Assembly (NCBI GenBank): GCA_964058845.1
Contig: CAXKVR010000160.1
Location: 44,414 to 108,413, forward strand
Source: Carex sylvatica
Taxonomy: Eukaryota; Streptophyta; Magnoliopsida; Poales; Cyperaceae
Length of the DNA: 64,000 bases
Reading direction: 5' to 3'
Each line of letters starts with the position of its first letter. Within the stretch, counting starts at the first letter, position 1. Position numbers and translations under genes: made by a program. Shown here piece after piece: positions 34,525-47,280 of this stretch. The notes below the pieces were generated by a model. That model was not told the DNA's origin. It searched no databases and saw only the letters and a program-made list of their open reading frames with translations.

Positions 34525-34690
34525 ACATTTAACATGGAATAATTATATATATAAATAAAACAATAATACATATTTATTAATTGAATATAGTTATATTAGT
34601 TCCGACACATTTAACATGGAATAATTATATATATAAATAAAATAATACTACATATTTATTAATTGAATATAGTTATATTAGGTCCGATGT
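34525..34690. repeat. 85-bp direct duplication
   Basis: The sequence ACATTTAACATGGAATAATT and on to ATAGTTATATTAG(T/G)TCCGA occurs twice in tandem with very few differences, indicating a recent event. Confidence 0.85.
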
Positions 34691-35510
34691 CAGATATGAC
34701 AGGTAGCATATCCGTCTGAAATTTTCATCACGATTGTCTAAGAATAATGATGAATGATGACCACGTATCTGCACTTCATTCGAAACTAACAGTCAATTTT
34801 TTAGTTGCAAAATTTTCAAATTTAAATGCGATAAATCTATTCGTCGAATTAATAATTAACTATTATTTTAATATTCAATTGAATATAATTAATTTTTACC
34901 TAGCAAAAATTTTGAAGTTAAAATCTTTAGAGATGTACAGTAAGGACTAAGGAGACAATTTGAATGGACACCTTAATCAATTAGTTACTCATTAATCAAA
35001 AGCATATTTTTTTTCTCTTATTACAATTCATCTATCTTTGACTTTGACTAACGAAGCAACAATTAAATATCACAGTCTCACCGAGAGCGTACTGCATTAA
35101 AACAAAAAGTAGAAAACAAAAAAGAACAATAGTAAAGAAATGAGAGAAATGTCCACTGAAAAAGAAAGGTAGAAATAGAGATCGGACATGTGGCAGTTGA
35201 AGGAGGAGAGATCAGAGAAATCGATTACTGCATCAGCGAACGAGAAAGAAAAAAGAAAGAAGAAATGGAGAGGAAAGACAGAGAAAGTAAATGGAGAGAT
35301 ATTGGAAGAGAGAAAACTGTTGGAATTATTCTTTTCTTTTTTTAGAAACAATGAAATCTTTAATTTTGATAGTTAATGAGTTAATTATAGAAAGGTAGTT
35401 AGATGAGGGATAAATGGAGATATGAGATGAGAAAAAAAAAATTATTCATAAAAATATTGTAAATAATTTACAAAGTTAAATTAGTCATTAGGCAAAAATA
35501 AAAAGTTTGA
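34691..35510. other. AT-rich intergenic DNA
   Basis: Contains two short open frames (34747-34950 and 35188-35376) of low complexity; no gene is supported. Confidence 0.4.
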
Positions 35511-35514
35511 GAAC

Positions 35515-35665
35515 TAGCCTTTGATCTAGTGGCAAAGACACATGATTTTTATGTGAGAGGTCATGAGTTTGAAATCCAGATGGAAAAAATTATTTGTTAT
35601 AATTATAAAGATATTAAATAGTTGGATGGCTTGACCTCCAACCTTTGCTTAAAAAAAAAAAACAA
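35515..35665 (+). mobile_element. tRNA-derived SINE-like element
   Basis: A tRNA-like head carries an A-box-like TGATCTAGTGGCAAAGA and, about 35 bp on, a B-box-like GAGTTTGAAATCC. It is followed by a unique body and ends in an A tract at 35650. A reverse-oriented relative may lie at 42300-42390. Confidence 0.45.
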
Positions 35666-35912
35666 AAACAAACACCCCCCTCTTTTCAGAATCCGTAATC
35701 TCTACATTAACGCACTGTTTGAGGTAGTTTTATCAGCCGTGTGATCTAATTTCGGACCAATCCAGCTGACAACTATATTGTGCGGATTAAAATCGAACGG
35801 TCCTGATCTTAACTCAAACGATGCGATAATGCAGAGGATATGAATTCCTCTTTCCAGACCAATTTATTTATTTCTCTGTCGTTCCTCAAATTTGAGAGCG
35901 TTGCTTCTGTTA

Positions 35913-36060
35913 ATGGCGGCGGCGAAGAAGAAAATCTCACCAACATCTAACGACGAATTCTTCTTCCGTGTCCGAGTCCGAGTCCCATCTGTATCAGCCG
36001 ACAAAAACCCTCAACGCTCCCGAGAAACCCTCCGAGCAATGTTCTAAAGAAGAAGACAAA
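35913..36060 (+). pseudogene. Possible first exon of the DUF6598-like gene
   Basis: After a leader-like region an ATG at 35913 opens MAAAKKKISPTSNDE, then a tract that is open in this frame for only 30 more codons. The +1 frame instead gives a natural-looking SSSVSESESHLYQPTKT and on to KEEDKQNMKAK. One extra base near 35957 would explain this, so the exon may be frameshifted. Its link to the downstream exons rests on position only. Confidence 0.4.
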
Positions 36061-36319
36061 CAGAATATGAAGGCAAAGTCACATTTTCTGAATTTCACCA
36101 ACTTTAGAAATCTTAATAATTCAATTATACGAAGAAGACAAAAAAACATTTGTCTTTTATTGTTTCCTATTTGATTTATAGGAATCGAAAGGGGTCCAAG
36201 TCAAGTCAAGCCAGAAACTGAAATCTGAAAAAAAAAAAAAAAAAAAAAAAACACAGTGGACATGAACTGGTATACACCGAGGTATTGCATTTGTTTCAAT
36301 GCTAACTTTTAGAAATTCA

Positions 36320-37600
36320 GAACCGAAATGATTGGAATTAGGATATTCAGAACTGAAATGATTTCTCTGAGAGATTCCAGATTATTGATGTCCTTTATAT
36401 TGTTGCTCTAAATAGCAGATAGGGATTAGTTATTTAATGGCCTGTGTCTAGTAATCAAATGAGAATAAAAATTAATCTTTTATATATAATATATATACCA
36501 GAACCAGACTTTAGTTTTGGTAACACAACTGTGCACAAGAGCTCAATTTCAACTTGCTCCCCTCAAAATAGGTTCATATTTGGTGTTTTCAAGCCAGCTA
36601 TAGCAGTTGCGTCATTGCACAGTATCTGTTTCACAAAGCAACCTAAAGAATGGGTTTAAAACAGAAACATCTATTTAGTACCACCACCCCTAGTAGGTAT
36701 TTAAGCTGCTTGCCAATTTAGGAACCAAAAGGGTTCGTATTCTTTGCATAGGCAAGCATGCTAGTAAAAACACAAAAGCCTCTTTGTCATACTGCCCTTT
36801 AGATTGACAAGTTTGTTTAAAAGTTTACATCAATGTGTTTATTTTATTTTTGTTGCCCTTGCTGATAACAACAAGTCACTGGAGGAGAGACAGGATACAC
36901 ACTTGAGTAAGAGTAAAGAAATGAAGAAAAAACATCAGGAGAGGAGTTCCCAAAAGGCATTCCATGTAGGTCTACGTCTTTGTCTTTTTAGGAGGGGTTT
37001 TTGGAAATTTTATCTGCAATCTCGAAGGAGGCAAAGCATTCGGGTCTCTGTACCTGCTAATAACAAGTACCTAGTACCTAGAGAAAGACAGCCAGAGATC
37101 CAGCAGTAAGCAGGACAAAATGGATAAGAACTACTATGCCAAGAGGGTTGTTATGACGATAGCAGGGGAGGATAGCTTTGAGGTAAATAATTAGATTACT
37201 CTATTGGAATTTAGGATATTCAGAACTGAAATGACATCTCTGTGAAATTCCTGATTATTGTTATCCTTAACATTATTGGTCTACATAGCTTCTGATTTGG
37301 AATTAATTTTATGACCTGTCTCTAGTAATCAAATGAGAACTGAAATTGATCTTTATATACTAGAATCTGTTTCACAAAGCAACCTAAATAATGGGTTTAA
37401 CACAAAAAACATCTATTTAGTACCACCATCCCTAGCAGGTATTTAAGCTGCTTGCCTGTTTAGGAACCATGTTCTCGTTCAATGCAAAAAGGGTCTCGTT
37501 TACTTTGCATAGGAAAGCATACTAGTAGACAAAGGCCTTTTTGGCAGTACATACTGCACTTTAGATTGACAAATTTGTTTAACAGTTTGCATTAATGCGT
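36320..37600. repeat. Intragenic tandem duplication
   Basis: Two segments of the gene's introns are repeated about 750-880 bp apart: 36320-36480 with 37200-37360, and 36620-36830 with 37370-37590. Between them lie possible exons. The gene has thus undergone an internal duplication, followed by divergence. Confidence 0.75.
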
Positions 37601-38682
37601 TTATTTTGTGACCTTTCAATTCTTTCATAATGCAGTTTTAACAGTGTTGGTTCTCTTCTTCATTATATCTGTAGGATTATTCTGGGGGAGTAGATACACA
37701 GCCATCATGGAGACCTCCAATGCCTATAGAAGATGGCATTTGGAAACCAATTCATGTGAAGACAAATGGCGAAGGGAGGGAGAGGCTCTGGGATTCAGAT
37801 GTTTTGATAGAGGTTTATGACGTGAAAGTGGACCTATGCGGGAAGGCGTCTGGCAATATCCATGGTACGATCATCATGGACTGCACTACGTACCTTATAT
37901 ACCTCTTCAATCAGGACAAAGAAAGTGCACTGATGATTCACAAAAAGGTTAACGGTACACTATTAATATCCTATCACATAACCCCACCACCACCCCTTCT
38001 CTCACTCTCTCTCAACATTTATTTCTTTTCATTCTTCTAGGGTTCTTTGCCGTTAAACAGTCCTGATAGAGCCCCTTTGGCTTGTGAACGAATCATGACC
38101 TTTCTCGACCTCAACTTAGATGACGACTTACTATGTAGAGGTGTTGTGACATTTAATCCTATTCACCATCCCGTGAACAAGTGGTTGTGTTACGAGTATA
38201 AAGAAGGGAATTGTTCCGTGCACGTGACCTTGTCTGTGATGGAAAGTGCTTGACTTGCTGAGCTTGATGTGAAGCTAATCAAGACTACTGAAGAGGAAAC
38301 AGTAGCAGGTTTCAGAATTCATGGTGATATTATCACTTACATCAACGATATGCCATACCTAAGAGACTTTATTTTCAGCAAGAAAATCGATGATTGCTCC
38401 ACTATCAAGTCTCTGGAGTCCATCCCCTTGTCTAGATCTTTGTTTTGTTGCCGTCATGGCTCATCCGTCGTTGTTAAGGTTGATCTTTGGAATTCTGACA
38501 CCAATGAACCCTTTGTACGTGGTGCATTGCTTTTCTCGCCGGAGTATTACGGCGACTCTGGTGTGGGGAAACTAAGCAGTCAGTTTGGTGAGATTCAAGT
38601 AAAGGTTAATTGGTCGACACATTTGAAACATCCAAAAACGCATGAAGCCATTTGGTTGCCCTTGGTTATAGACATGCATTAG
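37075..38682 (+). pseudogene. DUF6598-like gene with an in-frame stop
   Basis: Three well-supported exons: about 37075-37182 (ATG 37120), 37675-37947 and 38041-38682, joined in frame by GT-AG introns. The protein resembles the plant DUF6598 domain: VYDVKVDLCGKASGNIHGTI, later FRIHGDIITYIND, then PLSRSLFCC and FSPEYYGDSGVG, ending with IQVKVNWST. This domain has no known biochemical role; in some grasses it is fused to RIP domains of the jasmonate-induced type. A TGA at 38251-38253 interrupts the domain, while the same frame continues with good similarity to a stop at 38682. So the gene is either a recent pseudogene or makes a truncated protein. Possible extra 5' exons are near 36873-36963. 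Family assignment is from memory of its pattern. Confidence 0.6.
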
Positions 38683-38974
38683 CAAGTTGTATATAGAGTC
38701 AAAAGTGAAGGTGAACACAGTAAACCAAGCCTCTCTTTTTTTATATAGAGGGAATTTCATATATATAGTGACAGTAAAGAGAAAATAATTCTCTTTTCTT
38801 CCTCATCTAATTAGCTAGGATCCAAGATAACGAGATTAATTAATGTGCAGTACAGAAAATAAACTTGAGCTAGTATGAGCATGGGCTTTGCAATCTTTGT
38901 ATGGGTAGGCTTGGAATTTTTCCTTTTAGTAAAGCAATGCCTTTTTATTGTTCTCACTGGCGATTGTGAACTCA
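38683..38974. other. 3' flank of the DUF6598-like gene
   Basis: Presumed 3' untranslated region. No perfect AATAAA is seen close to the stop. The duplicated segment begins directly after this. Confidence 0.4.
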
Positions 38975-40149
38975 AATCAAGTAATATATTAGAATTTTGA
39001 AACACATCCTTAATTAAAAAAATATGGATTCTTAGTGGAACAATCATACCGTGAGAGTATAATGCAAAGGGGGCTAAAAGTTGAACGCTCCCTTTTATGC
39101 ATGATTTAATAAAAAAATGCATAAAAGGGGGCTAAAAATTGAATGCATTCCTATAATGCAATACAAAATCCACAACAAATTCTATTATTTCCTGCTAAAG
39201 TTGGTCCATGAATCTACAACGCCATTGATCCGCTCTTTAGTTTATGTTTTCTCCAAACAACGATTAAAAAAATTGTACTAGCTGTTTGGTATCACAAAAA
39301 ATATCTTGTTTCAATAAAACAGGTGTAATAATACCCCACTTTGATTGCAAAAAATGATTAAGAAATAATAAACACAGTAGATGCTAAAATAAGAAAATGA
39401 AAAGTGCCATGTCTCAGTGACAACGCACCGCTCATTTTTTTTTCCTTCATTTTTCCTTTTGAATTTTGGCACCTCATCTCCTTCTCTTGGTGACCCTTTT
39501 GAAGTAAGTTGAGCTGTCTAAATTGGAGAACTTTGCATTTGGATGTTCACGTGTCAAGCTGCCTCTATCTTTTTAATTGAGTGTGTAATGGAACAGCCTA
39601 TCTGGCCAACAATCCAACATAGAGCGACTTGGATTTTCTGTGAATTATTTCCTGTAGTGAGGGTTGAGGAGCCAAGAGATTGTATGTCTGTGACTCTGTT
39701 CCAAGCTGTACATATAAAGAATTTTCCTAGTATATATAAATATTAGAGATGTACATATAAAAAATGTTCTAAGCTGTACATATAAATATTCATAGTATAT
39801 AAACAATTTTCATAGTAATTAGTCATCTAATATATGTATTATATTAAAGTATCTTAATAACATAATAGATATCTTACATGAAAATCTATACAAAAGAGAG
39901 ATTATTAGTTGCATAAAAGATTTGAGTTATTACTTATTAGTTGTTTAAGATGTTGTTTGTAATTGATGATATTGTGATAAAATTGAGAAATGAGAATTAT
40001 GTTGTCTTAAAAATTTTATGAGTTTTTATTTTTGACGAGTACGTACGTAAGATGAATAACAATTTTATTTCAAAAATAAAATATGTGAAACTAGACCTTG
40101 TCAACTTTTCGAAAAAAGAGTATCATGATAATATATATATATATATATA

Positions 40150-40557
40150 GGAATATGCTAGCATGCTATGCGTAGCATAGAGGGCCTCCGTGCAACGGCT
40201 CAATATTCGACTTTTCAAAATCCTAACGGTCGATCCGAACCGTTTATCTTGTTCTCCATATTAATATGTATTTGGAGACCAAATTTTATATTTTTTTTGG
40301 AATTGTTTTACTATTTTTTTAGATTTATTGAAAATCACTGTTTTTTTATGGTCCATATTTGCTGAAAACAGCGATTTTCAATAAATCTAAAAAAATAGTA
40401 AAACAATTCAAAAAAATATAAAATTTGGTCTCCAAACACATATTAATATGGAGAACGAGATGAATGGTTCGGATCGACCGTTAGGATTTTGAAAAGTCGA
40501 ATATTGAGCCGTTGCACGGAGGCCCTCTATGCTACGCATAGCATGCTAGCATATTCC
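40150..40557. mobile_element. Palindromic MITE, family P, copy 2 (near-perfect)
   Basis: About 400 bp forming an almost perfect hairpin: GAATATGCTAGCATGCTATG at the left is mirrored by CATAGCATGCTAGCATATTC at the right, and the arms pair over about 190 bp around a short centre near 40355. Both ends lie in TA dinucleotide runs (40131-40149 and 40557-40580), consistent with insertion at TA. The near-perfect arms make it the youngest copy in the window. Confidence 0.9.
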
Positions 40558-41501
40558 TATATATATATATATATATATATTTTGGCAAAGTAAGAAAAGA
40601 ACATCACTTCAGAGATTATTAAGATAATAAAATCATATTGATGTCCTAATTTTACATCTTTTGTATGTTGTCTTGAACTCATGTAAATTATCACAGAGAA
40701 AAGAGTAAAGGAGGTTGTGATGATCATGCTCGGGCAGCTGTTTGCCAAAAACATGGATTTCCGCAAAGTAGTAAGACCAATATATGTCTAGTTTGAATGA
40801 TTAAGATGAATTAATGACAAGAATGCTAGTAATCGAAGTATCGTAACTATAACAGTTCTAAGATAAAATAATCATTATAAATTTATTATTTCGTTCATAA
40901 TACTGTTAGAATGCGTTCACTCAAGATTTCAAATACAATTCTATTAAAATTCTTCTATTCTATCAAGTTGAACAACTCCTAAGAGATGAGCACCAGCAAA
41001 AAGTGAAAAGAAAAAAAAAAAAATTCTCTGAAACAATGACTCGCTACATAGAATGCAACATAATTTTTGTCTCAAGGAATCAAATGCTTTGAGCAAAAGT
41101 GCAAAACCTATTCACAAGGAACCGGAAGAAATAAAGAAGCACGGTGGCTTTTTGATGGAGCTCAATCGCATCATGTGCCTCTGAAAAGAAGACAGACAGC
41201 ACAATGCCTTGAGTGAAAAAAATGTGATTAATTGACAAATTATTTTCTGTATATTCCTGGTTTTGAACGAAGAGAGCTGCTAGCTCCATCAGCATTATTT
41301 GGAACAAGACACTTCACCCTGACGATTCTTCGTAAATATGAATTATTTAAAATTTGTATATGATTTATACTTAATTTAATAATTAAGAAATTAAATATAT
41401 ATTAACGCAACATAATTGGTGAGCGGATCCGACACAAATTTACTCCGAAGAAGTAAAGAGTATCTCTCTTAAAAAACAATCTTGTTACTACCAAGTTTAA
41501 A

Positions 41502-41502
<1 letters not shown>

Positions 41503-41528
<26 letters not shown>
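41503..41528. repeat. TA microsatellite
   Basis: An uninterrupted run of about 13 TA units. Confidence 0.9.
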
Positions 41529-41532
<4 letters not shown>

Positions 41533-42180
41533 GAAAATTATATGCACGGTTATGTGTAAATGCATGATTATATTTTTTATCGTTGTGGCCCCGCTGGTCT
41601 GGTCGTATACGGACATTTATAGCCACACATGTCGTCGAGAAATCCTAACAAAATTTTGGAATTTATTTTTAAATAGACATATTATATGGACTTTATAACT
41701 TTTTTAAGCGGGGGATGAGGGTAAAATATTTTACTGACAAGATCGTATAACAAACTTTTACAGTGTATGAGAGCATCTTTATTTTAAAAATTGCTTAGCA
41801 ATTTAGTTTCTTCAATTTTATTATTCAATAAATTTCATATTATCTTTATTCATGCATTTTTTTTCTACATTAGAGCATGAGCCGCTCAATTGAAATGGGC
41901 CCAATAATAAGTGCCATTTGCTTAGCACTGATCAAGGCTTCTCAAGTGCATCCACTAATTGCCTTTTTCTTTTCTTTTCTTTCTTTTCTTTTTCTTTTTC
42001 CCTTTTTATTCCTTCTTAAATATTTCTCTTTTGTTTGTGCTGTTTAGAACCCTAGCCTCTAGCCGAAATGAAAGACTACAGGACTTTATCCAGCATATTC
42101 CTTTTGTTTTCTAATTTGTTGTTTATAATTTTCATGCGGCATGCTAAAAAAATAAATCATGTGGCATGCTTTATCATATT

Positions 42181-42779
42181 ATTGGACTGTAAACGAGTCG
42201 AGCTAGTTCGTTAACAATTTTTCGTATTGTAAATTCAGGGGCAGAACTAGAAAATTTGAATATGAGGGACTAATCTATAAAATATAATATGTGAAAAAAA
42301 AAAAAAAAATAGTGTGGTTAGTGAGGAATTAAACCCATGACCTTACATATATCAACTAGAACTCAAACTTCTAGACTACCAGCAAAAATTTATTATTTTA
42401 TGAGGGGAGCTAGACTATATAAAAGTTCAAAAAACTCAAAAATTTGATTAAATTTTAATATACATAATTAAAAAAATTTAAATTATAGAGTGACTTAGCA
42501 CCCTGACGTATAAGTAAATCCGCCTCTGTGTGAATCATGTATAAAAATTACATTTTCGTTAATTTGATACTGCGAATCACACATAAAGTACAAGGCGAAA
42601 AAATAATTTCATCGTTTTTCTTGTAACAAGAATCATCCTCATACGAAAGAAAAAAAAAGTGATAGTAAAAGAATAAAAATAACTTCATATTTTTCGTACA
42701 ACGAGCTGAAAAACTGTTGCATCAAAAATGTATAGTACAAAGTTTCAGTACAACAAGCTGTACCTTTTAATCTTAAATA
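42181..42779. other. Intergenic DNA with a reverse SINE-like fragment
   Basis: At 42300-42390 the minus strand reads GGTAGTCTAGAAGTTTGAG and then AAGGTCATGGGTTTAATTCC, resembling A- and B-box promoter parts of a tRNA-derived SINE. No gene is seen. Confidence 0.35.
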
Positions 42780-44610
42780 CACTTTCAGTTCAAATTGCAA
42801 GTATACAATCCTACCGCGTAGTATATTATCGGGTATCGATCCTTAGAGAGTAAGTTTAACTTTATTAATTAATTTCAGAAAATAATAAAAAGAAGTAAGT
42901 GCAATAAAATATAATAGGAGGGTTTGTTTAAGTAATCCTAAGTTTGATTCAATACTCGAAAATAAGAAATTGTAAACAATAGATGTAAATAAAATAAAAA
43001 AAGTAAAGATTGGTTTGCTTTCAAGTTAAGGAGATCTAGGGGTATTCGGTCTACAATTCCTTGCTAATTCTATCTATTCGGTATTTGTTTAAATTCATGT
43101 ATGATTTGATAAGGTTTCTAACCTAATATGTCATTAAGGGTCACTTTCGTGAATTAATAACGTGCCTAAGCAATTCGGACTTCACAGTTACGTCATTCAT
43201 CCTAGCTACCTATACCATAAGCTCTTGTTAGTCTCTCCTCTTCTCAAATATTGGTACTTCACAGTTACGTCTTTCATACCAATATCCGATTCAATTTGAG
43301 ATGTCCTAATTAAGGTTTGATTTCACAGTTACGTCCTTCACCAAGTCTCTAACACTAATTTCTGTAGTTCCGGTTTGATTTCACAATTGGTTAGACCTTA
43401 ATCAAAATCTAAGGTATTTGTGTTCATAATTGGTACTCTCATTTCGTCCTAACTACTTTGGTTCTTTCGAATCCAAAGCGGAACTACATCGATTTTAAGT
43501 ACTAATTATGTACTTAACACAAATTATAAATCTCAGAAATTAGCATCAAATCCCATAAAACAATCATAATAAAAATAAATCACCGAATAAGATACAATTA
43601 AATAAGTTCATGCATTGACCTAAACCCCTAGAAAGATATCTACTCTCTCTTGGAGAGATCCATTACAAAAGTTGACAAAAATAAGAAGGAATGAAATAAA
43701 GAAATAGTTACACCCTTTATTGAATCAAGAACCTCAATTTTGTCGAAATCTTGCTTGGACCTTCTTCTCCTTCCTTGAAAAGCTTCCGAAACTCCTAGAA
43801 TGGCTGCATATTTATCGCTATATTGTATGAAAATTGGCATACACCAAGGGGTGAAAGAGAGAGAGAGAGAGAGAGTTGTGATTGATCTTTGCGAAGAGAT
43901 GCCTTGAATGGAAAACATCCCCCTCTTTTATAGCAAAGGACCATGCCCAATCAAGAGGCATAGTTGTGGAGTGAGTGGGGTTAGTGGGTGCTATTTTTGG
44001 ATTGTTTTTCAAGCTGCATTGTCCAAGTTTAGCTGTAAAAAAAACGTCCCTAGTGCGCTAAAAATAGAAAATGTGTTGAAAAACATATTTTTTGGCTGTC
44101 TGTAGGTCCAGTGCGACCGCACTGACTCCAACTTTCCTTTTTTAGATTCTCATATTGTAGATCTTTTCGTTAGCTTTCCGAAAAGTGGTCATATGCCCAA
44201 AACGGAGTTACGAGTCAAAAGTTGTGGTCGTTTTAAGTTTAGACTCCATTTTTGGCTGACTGTTACAGTGCGTCTGCACTGGACTCGGTTTTTTCTTTTG
44301 TGACCAGAGTGCGGCCGCATTGAAATCCGTGCATCCGCACGGATTTTGATGTATAGCTTATTATACATTTTTAAAATTGGCGCGTGTCCAGAAATCCATC
44401 TAAGTACTTATTACAGCCATATCATAATCCGTGTGTCCGCACCGGACATTTTTCTTTATTTTTTCTTTATTTTTTTCATTTCCTGTAAATTAAAACTAAA
44501 CAAACGCAGTAACTTGATTTTAGATGTATTCTATTCTTTTTATATTCAAAATATAAGATATTTGGTATTATTTCATGATGAAAACTATATCGAATATGAG
44601 GCAGAATGAG
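42780..44610. other. Probable retrotransposon-derived non-coding segment
   Basis: The segment has wording I associate with a widespread plant repeat: ACCGCGTAGTATATTATCGG, repeated CACAGTTACGTC(A/C)TTCA phrases at 43180-43340, then CCCCTCTTTTATAGCAAAGG and several GTGCG(A/G)CCGCA(C/T)TG phrases at 44105-44430. No protease, reverse transcriptase or integrase frame is found, and no LTR pair was identified. It is probably the truncated end of a large non-autonomous element. Confidence 0.4.
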
Positions 44611-45225
44611 TAGAGCGAGATTAATTAAACTTGAACTCGCTAATTACGAGTCGAACTAGAATCACACAACTAAATTATGAATTCTTTTTATCAACCCTAT
44701 ATATATATTCATATATGATACATTATAATATAATAACATCCAAGTGAAGTTGGTGAATATTTGTATAGTTGATTAGCTAAATGCTAGGCCGTTAAAGCTA
44801 TTTTTTGTTGTTGTTGGTATTGAAATAGGTTACTAGAGCTTTGTCAACCACTTAGTAGTTCAATAAAATTATGAGCGTGCAACTTTTCTTCTCCTTAAAG
44901 ATTCGGAATGGTATATTTTTTTTTTTCATTAGCTGATTTAAAACTTCATTACGAATATCTTGTGCATATTGCGTTTAATTGCTACAAGAGATTTGTTAGG
45001 CAACCAACCCACCCATGTCAATCTCGTACCAGTATATGATTTTACACTAATATGATGATAGTTGGTACAGGATTGATTACTTATTGGAGCTTATAATATC
45101 AGAGAAATTGGGGAAAGGAGTGCAACCACTCCAAAATTTGCTGGTACTGTTTCCTAAAATCCTGCAAGTGGTTTTCATGTGACGCAGACTAGTCCGACAA
45201 TACGAGTAAGAAATTTCAACTAGTG

Positions 45226-45500
45226 TTGTAAATAACGGTATGCGCTCGACAAATGAACAAATACTGGTAAGTAATTAATCGGTATGAGGCCGATTATTTC
45301 TCAACTAATTGTATTTTTTTAACGGACAAAATTGAACAAATCGTACAAGAACAAACAGATCATGGCCCAATAAATAAATAACCAAACAAACATTTAAATG
45401 GAAAAAGAAGACGGTTAATTGAATAAATTGGCTGATTTAACATTTTCATCCGCAAACAACTTTTTGCATGCTCTGTTTGTGACAGTTTGATCACTGTCAT
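45226..45500. mobile_element. Relative of the hAT-like element at 10077
   Basis: AGTGTTGTAAATAACGGTATG followed by CGCTCGACAAA closely matches the reversed right end of the 10077-10833 element. Phrases like GGCCGATTATT follow. The other end could not be located, so this copy is probably truncated or diverged. Confidence 0.5.
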
Positions 45501-46402
45501 TGTAATCTTGATTGAAGGCTTAAATGATTACAATATAATATTTTAGTTTTAGAATCTTTGGGAGGAGATTTGCCCCCTCTCAAAATGAGACATCGTCTCT
45601 AATTCTAACTTATTATAAAATATTCAGTCATATGTACTAATTAATTGAGAAATAATCTCCTCGATAATCTACTGGCAAGATTATTTTAAAATGTACTAGA
45701 GATTTTATAAAATTGAATTGTGAAATAAAATATAAAATTAAAATTAATTAAAGAAAAAAGAACACACTTTTGTTTGGTGTACGAGCAAACATAAGGTAAT
45801 TTTCCACATTTATCAGGTTTTAAATAGCGTGTTATAACGGTGCAATATGACAATAACATCTTTTTTTTTAACTGTTCTGTTATGATGCGATAAATACTAT
45901 TTAAATCTTTCACATTTACTCAATAGTATGATAACTATATTTTTTTTTTTTCATGCCAGAAGTTGTTGATTCAAAATTCAATAATCTCCATTAAAAATGA
46001 CTTAGAATTGAAAGCAAATCTTCTCCAAATTATGTTTACATTTTTTTTTCTTGCAAGCATGATCATAGAAGACAAAGCTTTTTTTCAAAACTCAATAAGA
46101 TATTATATATGTAACCAGATAAACTTTATTACTCGATGGCATATTGTGTAGAAAAATTATATCATATTGTTTGTAGAGCAATAGTCGTAGACATATTCAA
46201 AGAAAAAAAATACAAACCTGTAAATTTACCTTCTGATGTCTTTCTATTGAAGTATGAGGTTACATGTTTATAGAACAAGTAATATTTTGAATTTTTCAAA
46301 TTAAAAACATCACAGCTAATTGATTTTATGTTGCTATATATTATAAATTAATTAAATTAAGTTTTTTTTTTCTATAGTGCAAGTCTGTGGACATTTTATG
46401 CT
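45501..46402. other. AT-rich intergenic DNA
   Basis: No feature recognised beyond short A/T tracts and two short frames without similarity. Confidence 0.4.
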
Positions 46403-46411
46403 AAAATTTTA

Positions 46412-46791
46412 GAGGATTCAACTATCTTTATTTTTTGTACCTATATTGTGTCCTCCATTTTTAAAATTTTAATAACTTAAAAATTAAAACTTAAATAGCC
46501 AAATAATACTGTTAGATATGATTTGTATTATTTTTTCGATGCACACATAAAAAGTTATAATATTTCAAGTTTATTTTAGTTAGTATCAAGAAATAGCAGA
46601 AATATACTGATGTAAATAATTTATGAACATTAATAAATATAAAAATAAATATAAAAATAAACCATAAAGTGATAATTTTTTATACACATTTAGAGAAAAT
46701 CTAATGGTAAAAATTTTGAAATATAAATTTTATTATTAGAAAAATTTATTATTTTGAATGTATAAAAATTAGAGACATTTAAACATTCCTC
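46412..46791. mobile_element. MULE-type MITE 1
   Basis: 380 bp starting GAGGATTCAA and ending in ATTCCTC, with long imperfect inverted arms (TTTAAAATTTTAATAACTT in the left). Flanked by AAAATTTTA (46403-46411) and AAAATTTAA (46792-46800), 8 of 9 bases, fitting the 9-bp target duplication of Mutator-like elements. Confidence 0.65.
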
Positions 46792-46846
46792 AAAATTTAA
46801 TGTTGTGTTCTACAGTAGAAAGTAATTTCACTATCATTAACAAATA

Positions 46847-47270
46847 AGGAGGGTTCATGCCTTCATTTTTTGTGCCTCCATCTGTCCATCATGCCTCTAT
46901 TTTTTAAAGTTTTAATAGTTGAAAATTCAAAACTTAAGAGTCAAAATAAAACCATTGGATATGAACTACATCATTTTATCTATGCACGTGTACAAAATTA
47001 TGGCATTCTAACTTCATTTTGATTGTCATCAAGAGCTTGTAAAAAATGTACTAATGTAGATAATTTATAGATTTTGATTTTTCAACTTATTGATTCACAT
47101 AAAAATAAAATTGAAATGTGCTAAATTTTTATGAGGACAGAGAGAAAATAACATAGATTACATTCAACGGTAATATTTTGACTTTTAAATTTTAAATTTT
47201 CAACTATTAAAGTTTTTAAAAATAAAAACATAATGAAAATACAAAAAATAAAGACATTTGAATCCTCCTC
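46847..47270. mobile_element. MULE-type MITE 2, adjacent to MITE 1
   Basis: About 424 bp with inverted arms of ~90 bp (AGGAGGGTTC at the left, GAATCCTCCT at the right; TAATAGTTGAAAATT mirrored by AATTTTCAACTATTA). Flanked by TTAACAAATA on both sides (46837-46846 and 47271-47280), a 10-bp perfect direct repeat. It belongs to the same family as the element 55 bp to its left. Confidence 0.75.
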
Positions 47271-47280
47271 TTAACAAATA

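Larger units (their letters stand above)
38975..42180. repeat. Segmental duplication, copy 2 (partner at 21645-25400)
   Basis: Same three colinear blocks as copy 1. Insertions specific to this copy include the palindromic MITE at 40150-40557. A 75-codon minus-strand frame (41080-41307) is present in copy-specific sequence but is not recognised. Confidence 0.75.

Noticed and set aside
39543..39746. 67-codon plus-strand frame
   Set aside because: Lies at the edge of a duplicated non-coding block and is not open in the partner copy.
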